A DNA stretch of 64,000 bases, taken from NCBI GenBank assembly GCA_025403435.1, contig CM046337.1:9115015-9179014 (forward strand), in the 5' to 3' direction. Below are positions 1-11,152 of this stretch, one piece after another. Below the pieces are notes generated by a model. That model was given only the letters and a program-made list of their open reading frames with translations, ran no database searches and was not told the origin of the DNA. How positions within the stretch are numbered: position 1 is the first letter of the stretch; each line of letters starts with the position of its first letter. Position numbers and translations under genes: made by a program. This DNA is from Artocarpus heterophyllus (Eukaryota > Streptophyta > Magnoliopsida > Rosales > Moraceae).

Positions 1-470
1 AGTTTTTCTACTTGATGTCGTTTTCCCTTTATTGGCATTTTTGTTTGTCGTTGTCTTTTTTATCTGTCGTCCCTTTCCCTCTTTAATCTTCATTTTTCAT
101 TGTGTCTTTTCCTTTGCCGTCACTTCCTTCTTTGTGATTTCTTTAATTTGTCGTCGTTCTTAACTTGTGTCCTCTTCTGTCAACGGTATGTTATTGCTCT
201 TTTCGGCAGTATTTTTTTAAGTTTTAATGTCGTTTCCATTTTTCTTTCGCCTTTCTTTTTGTGTCGTTTCAGTATTTTGTCGTTTTCTATATACTGTCGT
301 TTAATTTATTGCAACTTCTTGTCGTCGCTTCAAAGGAATTGTCGTTTTTGGACGCTTCGACTGTGTTGTCCTTTGGGAATCTTGCACTTTCTTGTCGTTG
401 ACAATCATCCGCTCTCGTTTTTAATTTTTCTGCTGTCTTTTCTGAATCCATTGTCGTTTTTTGAGAAAAT
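1..470. repeat. TGTCGT-rich degenerate iterated tract
   Basis: The hexamer TGTCGT or a one-base variant recurs about a dozen times on the + strand (for example near 16, 46, 65, 149, 228, 262, 278, 295, 320, 340, 392 and 451). It sits in T-rich DNA with irregular spacing of roughly 15-60 bp, reading ACGACA on the other strand. A 133-codon frame across it is rich in F, L, S and C because of the T-rich composition and is not credible as protein. The tract may continue left of the window. I do not recognise its family. Confidence 0.5.
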
Positions 471-1180
471 GGACAGCCCGTCATACTCCCCGGTCAGCTG
501 ATCTCCAACTCCTCTTTCTCGTATTCTTTCTCTGTCAACATCGGCTGTCGCCACACAATATCTGCCCATCATCTTCTGCGAACTCCAAATCTCCCTTTCC
601 TCATTGCAATGTCTGAATTCAGATTACGATTAACGTAAAAGGATTTTTTTTTTTTTAAATATATAAAGTATCGTTTTTGTTATCCTCAAAAGAGAATTAA
701 TAATAATAAAAAAAAAAAGATGAAGTTGCGTTTATGTTCATCGAGAATCTTCTTGTTTCTGATTCTTTTTCTCTCTTGTCTCAGATAGAAACAAAAACAC
801 TTTTCCAAAATCATCCGCTCAAAGAAAGATGAAACTAAAGTAAAAAAGCTTCCCCACTAGAAAGGATAAAAATAGAACTCAGAGCGTACAATTGATCATT
901 TTCGCACGTAAATAGAGCTCAAGTCTTGCACAAATAAATTATTATTTTAAAGTATACTAGTGGTCGCATTTAAAACGTGAAAGTGGTTATTAAACTGAAT
1001 TCTCAAGGCCTTTCTTTTTTTTTTTTTGGGTAGCCACGAAACTTTAAGTTTGATTGCTTAATTTTGAAACATCCTAATTAAGATCGCTTTTGTAGGAAAT
1101 AAAGCAGAGGAGAGTACAGACTTCATAAGGAACTTCCAGAATTGTCTAATATCATGATCATAGAATTCGTAAATTGTAAG
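471..1180. other. Intergenic, nothing recognised
   Basis: AT-rich non-coding DNA with poly-T and poly-A runs near 643-655 and 708-718. No open frame of convincing composition, RNA gene or repeat terminus was seen. Confidence 0.5.
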
Positions 1181-1268
1181 GGTCCGGGGAACCCCACCGG
1201 TAGCAGGGGCGGAAGGAGGCACGGCCCGGGTCCGGGAGGGCATAGCCCCCCTCCCCTTTATGTGATTG

Positions 1269-1690
1269 CATATAATTTTTCAATACTTTTCATATATCGG
1301 TCCCTCTTTATCCATAAAATTTTATATATGTTCTTCCTTATTTACAAAATTTTATAGGGACGCATATTTGTTAACAAACTCTATTTCTAATTTATTCCTA
1401 TTAAAGTTATTTGTTGCATGTGCCTTGTTGCTTTTTTTTTTTTTAAATTAAAAAACTTACCCATATTATAATAATGTTTCACATATAATTTTTCAATACT
1501 TTTCATATATCTGTCTCTTTTTATCCATAAAATTTATATATGTTCTTCCTTATTTACAAAATTTTATAAGGGCACATCCTTGTTAACAAACTTTATTTCT
1601 AATTTATTCCTATTAAAGTCATTTGTTGCATGTGTCATGTTGCTTTTTTTTTAATTTAAAAAACTTACCCATATTATAATAATGTTTCTC
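1269..1690. repeat. Two-copy tandem duplication, unit about 210 bp
   Basis: Unit 1 (about 1269-1480) and unit 2 (about 1482-1690) match along their length: both run through the same 'cataatttttcaatac' start, 'cataaaattt', 'gttaacaaact' and 'ttgttgcatg' blocks and end in 'ataataatgtttc'. They differ by scattered substitutions and poly-T length. A GC-rich stretch with 'ggggcgga' and 'cccgggtccggg' lies just left (1180-1255), the kind of sequence seen at the ends of some degenerate plant repeats. No coding content. Confidence 0.75.
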
Positions 1691-1759
1691 AAATGTGTCT
1701 TTATTTGAGATTTTATTGTCTTAATTCTCTAAAATATATATATTTTTCCAACTATGGCC

Positions 1760-1762
<3 letters not shown>

Positions 1763-1792
<30 letters not shown>
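1763..1792. repeat. (AT)n microsatellite
   Basis: Uninterrupted AT dinucleotides. Confidence 0.95.
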
Positions 1793-1794
<2 letters not shown>

Positions 1795-1840
1795 TAGTTA
1801 CTTCATTGAAATAATTTTTTAATATGTTTCTATTTAATAA

Positions 1841-2003
1841 GGTGTTTAGTAAGTATGGTTAGAATCAACTTTTTGGTTACTAAATAGTGTAAAGATTTCA
1901 CATATTACAGTAAAAGCAAAAAGTTATTACAGTGTAAAAATCTTATATGCTACAGTGTTTTGAACTAAATAATTGGTTCTAATCATGTTTGTCTAACACC
2001 CTA
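1841..2003. mobile_element. MITE-like element, GGTGTTTAG/CTAACACC ends
   Basis: Short AT-rich element with near-complementary ends (ggtgtttag at the left, ctaacaccc at the right). The interior has the family signature 'acagtaaaagcaaaaa' plus 'ttacagtgtaa'. Similar copies lie near 48060-48230 and 59750-59926. Non-coding. No clear target-site duplication could be fixed. Confidence 0.55.
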
Positions 2004-2113
2004 TAAATCTCTTTTTCCATGCAAACATTTTAATTACTGTTTTTTCTTTTATGCTTCTAAATAATTATTGTTAGTTTTGTCCAATCAAAATCAATTTTTA
2101 AAAAGTATTCTAC

Positions 2114-4193
2114 TGTCACACCCCGCAGTACGGGAGATGACGTGGCGGATTAATTAAGATAATTAATGAAAATTTTTAAATAAAGCATGAGTTTAAGTTT
2201 TAAATTAATTATGAAATTGTGAAAATTTTTAAATCCTTTATAAGAAAAACATACATAATTATTTAACATATAGAAACTTTTAGGCAAACATTAAGTAAGA
2301 GACAAAACAATAAAAAGATGCGAGTATGGGTCCCACTGACCCACAAATTATGCACACAAGTAAAAGGAAAAATTAAAACATTACATGCTTTGATTTAATA
2401 ATAGAAATAACCTACTAAGTTCTTCTATTGCTCTTGAGTTCTGTCCGTTGAATCCTCTTTGAATCTAAACGGAAGTCCACCTAGAGGGGGAAAATATTTG
2501 AAAACACATAAAATATGAGCGAAAGGCTCAGTAGAACTATTTTGTAAGAGATTTGTTGAATTCAAAAGGAAATATCATTATTCTAGAAATTACTTAAGAG
2601 AAAACTTGAGTAAATAAGTTTAAACAAAACCATTCTTACCCAAACAATTTCTTGGTCAACCAGAAAGATCATCAATTTCTTTTCCTTGGCAAACCATATG
2701 AATAACACTATCGCAGTGGCTCAACTGGATTTCGGGACCTGCTCCCAAGGTCGCGTGCTATAGACCCGATCTTTGTTATGGCATCATGCCTTTATATTCA
2801 TTTCTATTATTATTTAAACCCAATTACCAGGTTTTTATTTACATTTATTATAGGGTTCATTATGAAGTCCACTTCAATTTACGGTTTATAAAAATAACCG
2901 ATAAAATCTCACTTTTCAATCAACCGTTGAAAACATTTTTGATAAAACCCCTTGTTAGACAAAAAAAAAATCATTTGAAAACTTGGCTACCAAGGAAAGG
3001 GTAGAAGTCCTACCTCGATATTCGTACCGGTGCCCTACACCGTAATCTTGGTCCGCTATACGTTAGTTCCGCGAAACCACGAACGACCCTAAATAAAACT
3101 AGGTCCATCAGTATCTAATTTAAGATATTCTACATTGCTAAACTATTTCATGGTGTCCTAATATGCCATTTGTACCTTCAAAATCATTTTATAAAGTTGG
3201 GATTTCAATTGGGGTTCGAAACAGTGAAAACGAATGAAAAATCATGAATTTCTCCTTGTTCGGTCGGCCTACTGGTCCCCTGGTTCAGTCGACCAAAATG
3301 TGCAGTTCGGCCTGCCAGAGAACAGGTCCGATTGGCCGAACATTTTCCAGGTTCGGCCTGCCGGACGGATGAATTAGGCCTGCCGATCCCTTGAATCCGG
3401 CCTGCTGAACACGAAGTTCTGCCTACCAAATTGAAAAATCCTAGAATTTTCCAGCCACGGGTTTTGGGTCTCCCAAACCCCAGATCTTGATTTCAACATG
3501 TTTTTTCTTAATTCTCAGGCATGGAAAACAATCATAGATGACTGAAAAAACATAATAGGACACTTTTAAACTCATTTAAACAAGATTTGCACACAAAATC
3601 TAAGAAATCTGAAAATGGTGAAAAATGGAGAAAAATGAAAATTCTTGATTCGAATCCGTTTTTCTTCAAACAAAGTTTAGATTCTAGTTGTTCTAAGTTC
3701 CTTTAACTAAAATCAAGGGTTTCCTAAGCTCAATCAAGCTTAAATTTTGAAATGCATGAAAAATTGAAAAATTGAAAAAGTTTTGAAATTTGAAAACTAA
3801 CCTCGAATCGAAGCTTTAAATCACGTTTTTGGTTACTCAAACACGTTCCTGAGCTCCCAATCCACTAAACCAAAGCTTGGGACTCGATTAAATCTCAAAA
3901 TTTTTGAGAGGAAATGAGAGAGAAAGAGTGGAGAGAGAGACGAGCATGAGAGGGAGAGAGAGAGAGAGTGAGAGTTGAGAGTGAAGAGAGAGGAAGAGGA
4001 GAGATAATTAATAGGGAAAAAAGTGGACGGTTCTACTGTGTGAAAACCGTGTGCCGCCCACGGTTTAATAATCAAACAACTTTAAACTCAAAAATCTCAT
4101 CAAATGATCAAGTTAAGTTTAAAATATTAATTATGGCACACTAATCCACTATTTTACATTCTAATATCATTTAATTAATTTCTGGGCGTTACA
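2114..4193 (-). repeat. 3' LTR of the gypsy element (left copy)
   Basis: A 2080-bp LTR matching 11168-13280. It runs from tgtcacaccccg to gggcgttaca on the + strand, so its TG...CA termini are kept. It contains a TATA-like 'tttataaag' near 3190 and an iterated GGCCTGCCGA-type segment (3255-3430). A GA-rich microsatellite lies at 3905-3990. Compared with the right copy it lacks about 40 bp near 2355, a deletion between short similar sequences. Frames inside it are not coding. Confidence 0.93.
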
Positions 4194-4206
4194 ACTCTCC
4201 ACCCCT
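4194..4206 (-). other. Polypurine tract of the gypsy element
   Basis: Read on the minus strand, the 13 bases next to the 3' LTR are purine-rich (AGGGGTGGAGAGT). This is the expected place and composition for the plus-strand DNA primer. Confidence 0.75.
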
Positions 4207-4241
4207 AAAAGAAAGTTTGCCCTCAAATTTTACATATTAAT

Positions 4242-5692
4242 TCAGAAACAAAACAGATGCGGATACAACTCCCGCATGCTCGACTCTAACTCCCAAGTGG
4301 CTTTATCAACCCCGTGATGCTGCCACACGACCTTTACTAACGGTATATCCTGACGATGCAAACTGATCACTTTTCGATCGATAATTTGAACCGACGCTTC
4401 CACGTACGTCATGTCTTCCCAAACCCGCACATCATGAAATGAAACTATCTTACGCTACTCAGGTGGACACTTCCCAAGCATCGCCACGTGGAACACATCA
4501 TGAACATAAGAAAGTTCAAACGAAAGGTCGAGCTGATAAGCAACCACACCAACACGCTGAGTGATCTCGAACGGTCCAATATATCTCGGTGCAAGCTTTC
4601 CATTCACTCCGAACCGCATAATACCTTTACGAGGTGATAGTTTCAAGAGAACAAAATCCCTTACCGTAATTTCTAAGGGTCTACGTCTCCTATCCACATA
4701 ACTTTTTTATCGACTCTGAGTTACCCTCAATCGATCTCGAATTACGGCGACTTTCTCGTTATTATCACGAATCTCATCTGGCCCAAGAATAATCCTGTCT
4801 TCTGGTTCTGCCTAACACACCGGTGACCTACACGGTCGCCCGTACAACGCCTCAAACGGTGCCATACCAATACTTGCTTGATAGCTGTTGTTGTACGTGA
4901 ATTCTGCCAGATGTAAATATTTCTTCCAATTTCCATCGAAGTCTAGCGCACAAGCACGCAACATGTCCTCAAGAATCTGAATAACCCACTCAGACTACCC
5001 ATCGGTCTGAGGATGAAACGCCGTATTGAAGTTCAAATCCGTGCCTAAAGCCTCCTGAAAGCTCCTCCAGTACTTAGCATTAAACCTGGTGTCTCGATCA
5101 GATGTGATAGACAAAGGAACTCCGTGCAATCTCACTATGTTCTACATATACAAGTCCACGAGAATCCTTCTCGAACATGTCCACCTGAATGGAATGAAAT
5201 GCGCCAATTTTATCAACTTGTCGACCACGACCTAAACTGCATCATGTCGCTGCTCCGTCCTCGGTAAACCTGGAAGGAAATACATCGTCACATGCTCCCA
5301 TTTCTACCCTGGAATAGGAAGCAGCTGAAGCTGACCTGCTAGCTTCTGATGCTCAGCTTTCACCTGAAGACACGTCGTACACTTGGCCACGTATTCTCGG
5401 ATGTCCTTCTTCATACCTCTCCACCAATATTGCCTCTTCAAATCACGATGCATCTTCGTGCTTCCCGGATGAATAGCAAACTAAGATTTATAGGCTTCAC
5501 CCATAACGGCTTTGTCACATCGGCGTTCGCTGGAATTGCTAAGCGCTCCTGGAAGTACAACGATCCATTTGCATGCACTCTCCATTCTTCAAATTGCTCC
5601 CCGTTTTGAATCCGTATTCAAATTCCCTGCAAATGCTGGTCCTGCCACTAATTTTGTTTCACAATCTGAACAAGAGCTGGGGTCGCTTCCAT
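4242..5692 (-). pseudogene. Integrase with chromodomain-like tail, downstream part
   Basis: Minus-strand frames read as a Ty3/gypsy integrase broken by stops and frameshifts. Visible from N to C terminus are the core-like stretch TSDRDTRFNAKYW, then FHPQTDG, then EFTYNNSYQASIGMAPFEALYGR, given here in pieces (EFTYNNSY, APFEALYGR). After that comes the C-terminal GPFEITQRVG and a tail with IPLVKVVW...ATWELE...YPHLF, the chromodomain-like ending of Tekay/Del elements. The zinc-binding N-terminal part is cut by the solo LTR at 5693. Integrase would insert the element's cDNA into host DNA; this copy cannot encode a whole enzyme. Confidence 0.85.
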
Positions 5693-7707
5693 TGTTAGAA
5701 AAAGAGTGCGCAGCGAAATTTTTTAAAATTTTATATCAAAGTAATTTCTAAAACACAAGTTTGACATGCTATATGTATAAATTAAACAGATCTTACTAAC
5801 CTTTGTGTGTCGAAGAACCTCCGCAACTCGTGAAGAGAAGTAACGTTCCAGAAGAGCCTCACTCAACCAACTATTCTTCTTTGTTATTCTCTATCCATGA
5901 CCGGAATGAGTGTGAGCTCACACGTGCAGCTCTTCCACTGGTGACTCTCATTCCAACCAATCGAGAGAACCCAAAGCAAGTGTTCGTGATTTGTGAACAA
6001 AAGCTCTCAGGGAGTTTTCAAATTCTCACTTAGTAGAGTATCACTCTTAATCTCTCAATTGATCTGATTAACTCATAAAACTTACTCCCTTTATATAAAG
6101 ATTGATCCTGGGGTCATTCTTTATCAGATTAAGTCTCAAAAACTTGAAACAGAATCAAGTTCGGATCAATATCTGATAAGATCCACTTGAAAACGCATGA
6201 TCTTATCCTTCGCTGATCGGCAGGCCAAAGAGGCCCCATCAGCAGGCTGAACACGTAGATCAACAGGCCAAACTGTCGCATAAATATCTCCGCGAATCTT
6301 TTATTTTTCACCTGAGATTCTATAGGATAAAGTCTCAGTTTTAATTCAAATAACCCAATAGAGAAGTTATCTGATCAAAACAACTTTATCAAGATAATAT
6401 CTAAGAAAATAAATCAATTTACAATAATTCTACAAGTTTATCTTGATCTAATTTATCCAATTAAATCAACCGATAAACAGACAAGAATTATCCGATCCTA
6501 ATAATTCAACAAGTTTATCTTGAATTAATTTTATTACAAAATTAATTCAACCGATAAACAGACATGAATTATTTAATTCTTTCAAATTTAACCAATCTGA
6601 TAAATCCGACATAAGTCACCAATTATTGAAAAAGCACGCCGTGTCATTACAGGATTTTGTGAGCTAGCAAAAGGGACCAAATGGACCTATATAGTTCAAG
6701 CTCCCGATAATTATGAAACCCAATATCCCAGATATATATTTTATAATTATCAACTTCAACGCTACTCTATTAAAAGCTTGGAGCTGCACTCTCGAACTAC
6801 ATAGAATTACGAAGCTCGTATAGTCAAGTCTCTATGACATATCATAGTGTAACGTATTCCCATATGATAATCCATAATCGGCTTAAGGATAAGTTTTGTC
6901 TTACCTTTTCGATTATTTTTATCTTATGTTCCATCATTTCACCATCAGAAAACTTACTATCCAAAGATAGTATACCATTCGGTTACACTTATGTATCCAA
7001 ATGGTTGAGCGCTCCAGTTTTTCAATTACAGGACAACGCATATAAGAGGATATCATCACTCCTAAAGAGGAGCTATGGATTCCATATCTATGAATAACAA
7101 GTCTACGCCATCAAGAGTCATGCCTCCAACGTACCGGTATACATACCACTATTAAAATATGGGTGTCACCCTTTGGTATATTAAAAGATATAAGTCAAGA
7201 CAAGGAGTCCACTATTCATCTTAGGATTAAGATACAACACAAATAATTGTCTAAAGTGAATCAATTTATCGAGACAGAATTATTAATCCAAATCAATTCA
7301 CTTTATATCCCGATCCAACACATTGTCACCTATGACAACATGCCAATATTTCTATTCACGGAGTCCATCTCCAATGGTCAAAACAAACCATCTCCTAAAA
7401 GAGATATAGACAACATAACAATCTTTGCATGAATAAAGTGCTCAACTTTATTCCTTCGATTGCGGATCGTATGATTTAGACCATCACCTTAAGAATCCTG
7501 TCTTCCGCATAATCCATCCATCATATGCCTAATTCTTAAGGTTTAGACCGACAATCTCAGACTATTGTTTGCTTAACATACATTCAACATATATGAACGT
7601 AAAAAGGACAAGATTGGGTACATAAATAATGAATAAATTCTTTATTGATAAAAAATGTCTCTAAAAACTTATTACATTTTTCCTCCCTAGGGCATACATG
7701 TCTAACA
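5693..7707 (-). mobile_element. Copia solo LTR, Angela/BARE-like, nested in gypsy integrase
   Basis: A 2015-bp insertion with termini TGTTAGA...TCTAACA, flanked by the perfect 5-bp duplication TCCAT (5688-5692 and 7708-7712). On the minus strand it starts TGTTAGACATGTATGCCCTA, close to the TGTTGG..ATGCCCTAGAGG start I recall for BARE/Angela LTRs of the Ty1/copia class. A TATA motif (CTTTATATAAAG, 6089-6100) about 1.6 kb into the LTR supports minus orientation. There is no second LTR and no gag-pol, so it is a solo LTR left by LTR-LTR recombination. Open frames within it are short and unrelated to known proteins. Confidence 0.88.
6089..6100 (-). promoter_or_regulatory. Putative TATA box of the copia LTR
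   Basis: The self-complementary 12-mer CTTTATATAAAG lies about 1.6 kb from the LTR start, consistent with a long U3 and a short R-U5. Inferred from position and motif only. Confidence 0.45.
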
Positions 7708-7712
7708 TCCAT

Positions 7713-8380
7713 ATGGTACACCAAAACTTAATCATAGTCTTCATAATACTATAGTCCATACTCGCTCACTGTCACATCTCTTTTTCAATCTTTAAGAGCC
7801 AAACAAGCGAGAATCCTTGAAGATTTCCTGCTAAGTGCATCTGCGACCACATTAGCTTTCCTAGGATGATACTACAACGCTAAATCATAATCCTCCATAT
7901 ACTTTATCCATCTCTGCTACCTCAAGTTAAGATCCCTCTAAGTGAACAGATATCTCAAACTCTTATGATCGGAGAAAACCTGAAATGTTGCCCCATACAA
8001 ATAACATCTCCAAATCTTCAGCGCGTGAATCATCGCCTCAAGCTCCAAGTCATGAGTAGGATAATTCCGCTCGTGAGGTCAAAACTGTCTTGATCCATAC
8101 GCCACCACGCGTCCATGCTGCATCAACATGCATCTAAGTTCGCATCCTGAAGCATCTGTGTAAACCCCGTATGGCTCATCAGTGCTACGAATAACCAATA
8201 CTGGGGCTGAGGTCAACCGATTCTTCAATTCCTGAAAAGCGAGCTCACATTCTTCATCCCACTCAAACCTGATGTTTTTCCTTATCAATCTTGTCAACGG
8301 CGCTGTGATCTTCAAAAAATCATTTATAAATTTCCTATAATATCCTGCAAGACCCAAGAAGCTATGGATTTCTGCTATAT
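7713..8380 (-). pseudogene. RT connection and RNase H region of the gypsy pol
   Basis: Minus-strand translation gives the typical post-RT segment GLAGYYRKFI, then LTSAPVLVI, then VYTDASG (a key RNase H aspartate). These are followed by [25 protein letters not shown] and the closing ANVVADALSR. Several stops interrupt the frame. The RNase H would remove the RNA strand during reverse transcription. The downstream continuation into integrase is displaced by the 2-kb solo LTR. Confidence 0.88.
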
Positions 8381-8476
8381 TCCTTGGTCATTCCCATTCC
8401 ACTATGGGTTCAATCTTGGACGGATCCACAGAAATACCATGCTCGGAGATGACATGACCCAAAAACTTGACTTCCG

Positions 8477-9076
8477 TTAACCAAAACTCGTATTTTTCTT
8501 TCTTGGCATACAACTGGTCTCTCGCAGAGTCTGAAGCCCGATCCTAAGATACCGCACATGCTCCTCCCAAGTCTTACAATACACTAGAATATCATCAATG
8601 AACACGATCACAAACTGATCCAGATAAGGTCTGAATATCATGTTCATCAAATTCATGAAAGTTGCTGGAGCATCTGTCAATCCAAAAGGCATCACTACAA
8701 ACTCAAAATGTTCATACCGGGTCTTAAAAGCTGTCTTGGGAATGTCTTCCTCCTTAATCCTGAGCTGATGGTACCTTGAGCGTAAATCTATCTTTGAGAA
8801 GTACCGCAAACCTCCCAACTGATCAAACAACTCATCTATCCTGGGCAAATGATACTAATTCTTCATTGTGACACGATTCAACTGCCGATAATCTATACAC
8901 AATCTGAGAGTCCCATCATGTTTCTTAGCAAATAAAACCGATGCTCCCCACGGTGACGTACTATTCTGAATATATCCCTTATCAGCAAGCTCTTGAAGTT
9001 GCTTTCTCAATTCTTTCATTTCTGTCGGCGCCATCTGATAAGGTGCTACTGAAATCATTGTTGTACCTGGAAGCAA
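8477..9076 (-). pseudogene. Reverse transcriptase of the gypsy pol
   Basis: Two minus-strand open segments (8855-9076 and 8477-8848), separated by an in-frame stop, form the RT core. Visible motifs in order are [46 protein letters not shown] (first catalytic aspartate), [18 protein letters not shown], and VFIDDILVY (the [FY]xDD box with two catalytic aspartates). The order and sequence are typical of Ty3/gypsy chromoviruses. The stop lies where other elements have a lysine just before the YPLPRID-like segment. Confidence 0.92.
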
Positions 9077-9109
9077 CTCAATACCAAACTAGATCTCTTG
9101 ATGCGGTCG

Positions 9110-9660
9110 TTATCCTGGCAACTCGTCGGGGAAGACATCCTCATACTCATCAACCACCGGTATCGTTACATTTCTTTTCGAAGCATAGGGCTCACCTTCC
9201 AGACTTACAAAAAAAGAATGACAAACCAGATTCTTTCGCCCTCCAAGACATGTCTTTATGAGACGTTCACTCATTAACCGATCACCACCACCCTGGTAAG
9301 TGATCATCGTTCCCCTATCAAACACTAGGGTCACTTTTCTAAGCTGGCAATCTACCACTGCATTATACTTGGACAACCAGTCCATACCTAGAATTACATC
9401 ATATGAACTCATGGGGAGTACAATCAAATCACTTTTCAAAATCTTATCTACAATCTTGATTTTACAAGCTTTACATATACAATTCACACACACCCGTCCC
9501 AAGGGAGAAGCTATAACTAGGGGTTCATTGAACTCTTCTATCTCTAGTCCTAAGGCATGTACAAAAGAGTTCGAAATGAGAGAATGAGTGGCACTTGTAT
9601 TGAATAAAACATGAGCTAAGGATTAGGAAACTAAGATTGTACCATCGACAACTGCATTGC
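9110..9660 (-). pseudogene. Aspartic protease region of the gypsy element
   Basis: Minus-strand frames read LFNTSATHS, then VHALGL, then VILGMDWLSKYNAVVDC, the usual retropepsin-like region of plant gypsy elements. The active-site triad expected as D-[ST]-G appears as N-T-S, so the catalytic aspartate and glycine are both changed and the protease should be inactive. A stop separates the active-site part from the flap-side part. Confidence 0.85.
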
Positions 9661-9689
9661 TGGTCTGGGCATCTGAACCTCCTGTTGCT

Positions 9690-11062
9690 ATTGCATGAAC
9701 CTGAACTAGTGTCTTTTCCTTTTCCTCTACCAACATTGCTAGGCCTTGGATTGATTATTCGACCGATACTGCTGTGATGGAGACGACTGTATGCTAGCTG
9801 TACTCGGTGCTCGATATTGAGGGACGTTACGCTGGAAGTTCTACGGCTGCTGCCCTTATGCCGAATATGATAGTTGCTGAGGAGAGAACTGAGGGAATTG
9901 CAACTGCAGAAATTGTTGAGGCGGAGGTAGGGTCTGAGGCTGAGGCTGACGACTGGCACCTTCTCTGGTCTGAGATCCTAGATAGGCACTCCTGATCGGA
10001 CAATTCCTTTTGATGTGTCATGACTGTTGGCAATAATGACAATGAAAGCTATAGGGATTGCTGCGCCCACTGCTAGATGAACTGCTGATACCATTGTTCA
10101 CGCCACCCTGCTTGTTCTTTTTTGGAGTTGGACGACTATTGGTGCTCTTCCTACCGCTCCTCTGTGGCCCTCCTGACGCTTTTGCTCGATCCTCACAAGA
10201 CAACGCATAATCATTTTCCACCGATATTGCAGATGACACAAGCTCTCCAAAACTCCTAAGTCACAGAGCAACCACCTATCGCCGAATAGGAGCCTTGAGC
10301 TCTTCCTGAAACTTTATATATTTTTCACGTTTTGATGCCACTACTGATGGAGCAAACTTGGCCAACTCATTAAACCTTACCTCATAATCATTTTGCTCGA
10401 TCCTCACATGACAACGCATAATCATTTTCCATCGATATTGCAGATGACACAAGCTCTCTAAAACTCCTGAGTCGCAGAGCAACCACCTATCGCCGAATAG
10501 GAGCCTTGAGCCCTTCCTGAAACTTTATACATTTTTCACGTTTCGATGCCACTGCTGATGGAGCAAACCTGGCCAACTCATTAAACCTTACCTTATACTC
10601 TCGAACTGACAAGTCACCCAGCTGTAACCTGTAGAACTCAGCCGCCTTTTGGTCCCTATATCCCTACGAAAAATATTGGTCATAAAACAGCTCCTCAAAC
10701 CTGTCCCAACTGATGTTACCATTGCGTTCCAAATGCTTAGCTTGCTTCCACCAAGTATTAGAGCCACCCTCAAACTTATATGTAGTAAATTCCACACAAT
10801 ACTCATCTGGCACACCAAGGGCATCCAAATACTTCACGATCGAGTCTAGCAAATATTCTACCAATTGCGGGTCCCCATTTCTATCAAAAGTCGGTATAGA
10901 CGCATGTCGAAATTCCTTAAAATACGTATGCTGACGACTAACATCAAAATCCTCTAGTTTGACCCTAGCTGCCATCTGCCGGAATGCCGTAAACATGGCC
11001 CTCATCATACCCTCATTATTTCCAAACTCGATGTCAGCTGTCGAACGACGTCTAAGTGCCAT
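9690..11062 (-). pseudogene. Gag of the gypsy element, disrupted
   Basis: The frame starts at 11062 (MALRRRSTAD) and runs to a stop at 10664. It includes the retrotransposon gag signature TWWKQAKHL and SWDRFEELFYDQYF. Downstream fragments (EYKVRFNELAKFAPS) and a CCHC knuckle (CHYCQQS, a stop, then HIKRNCP) near 10000-10045 complete the usual gag order. A 211-bp tandem duplication (10181-10602) sits within it and is not a multiple of three, so it breaks the frame by itself. Gag would form the virus-like particle and bind element RNA. Confidence 0.87.
10181..10602. repeat. 211-bp tandem duplication inside gag
   Basis: Unit 1 (10181-10391) and unit 2 (10392-10602) both start 'tttgctcgatcctcaca' and stay similar over the whole unit, with about a dozen differences seen by eye. 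Each encodes the same gag segment (KFAPS...KFQE). Confidence 0.85.
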
Positions 11063-11152
11063 TCTCTCACTTCTGAAAACAAAATTTGGACTGTCAGTAG
11101 TATTTCATTGTCATACTTATATGTGCACAATTCCCAAGGTTCATAACCCTGA

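Noticed and set aside
100..501. 133-codon plus-strand frame rich in F, L, S and C
   Set aside because: It is produced by T-rich TGTCGT-iterated DNA; composition is not that of a protein and no family is recognisable.
5803..7432. Several 60-90 codon frames in the nested insertion
   Set aside because: They lie inside the copia solo LTR and show no protein-like motif.
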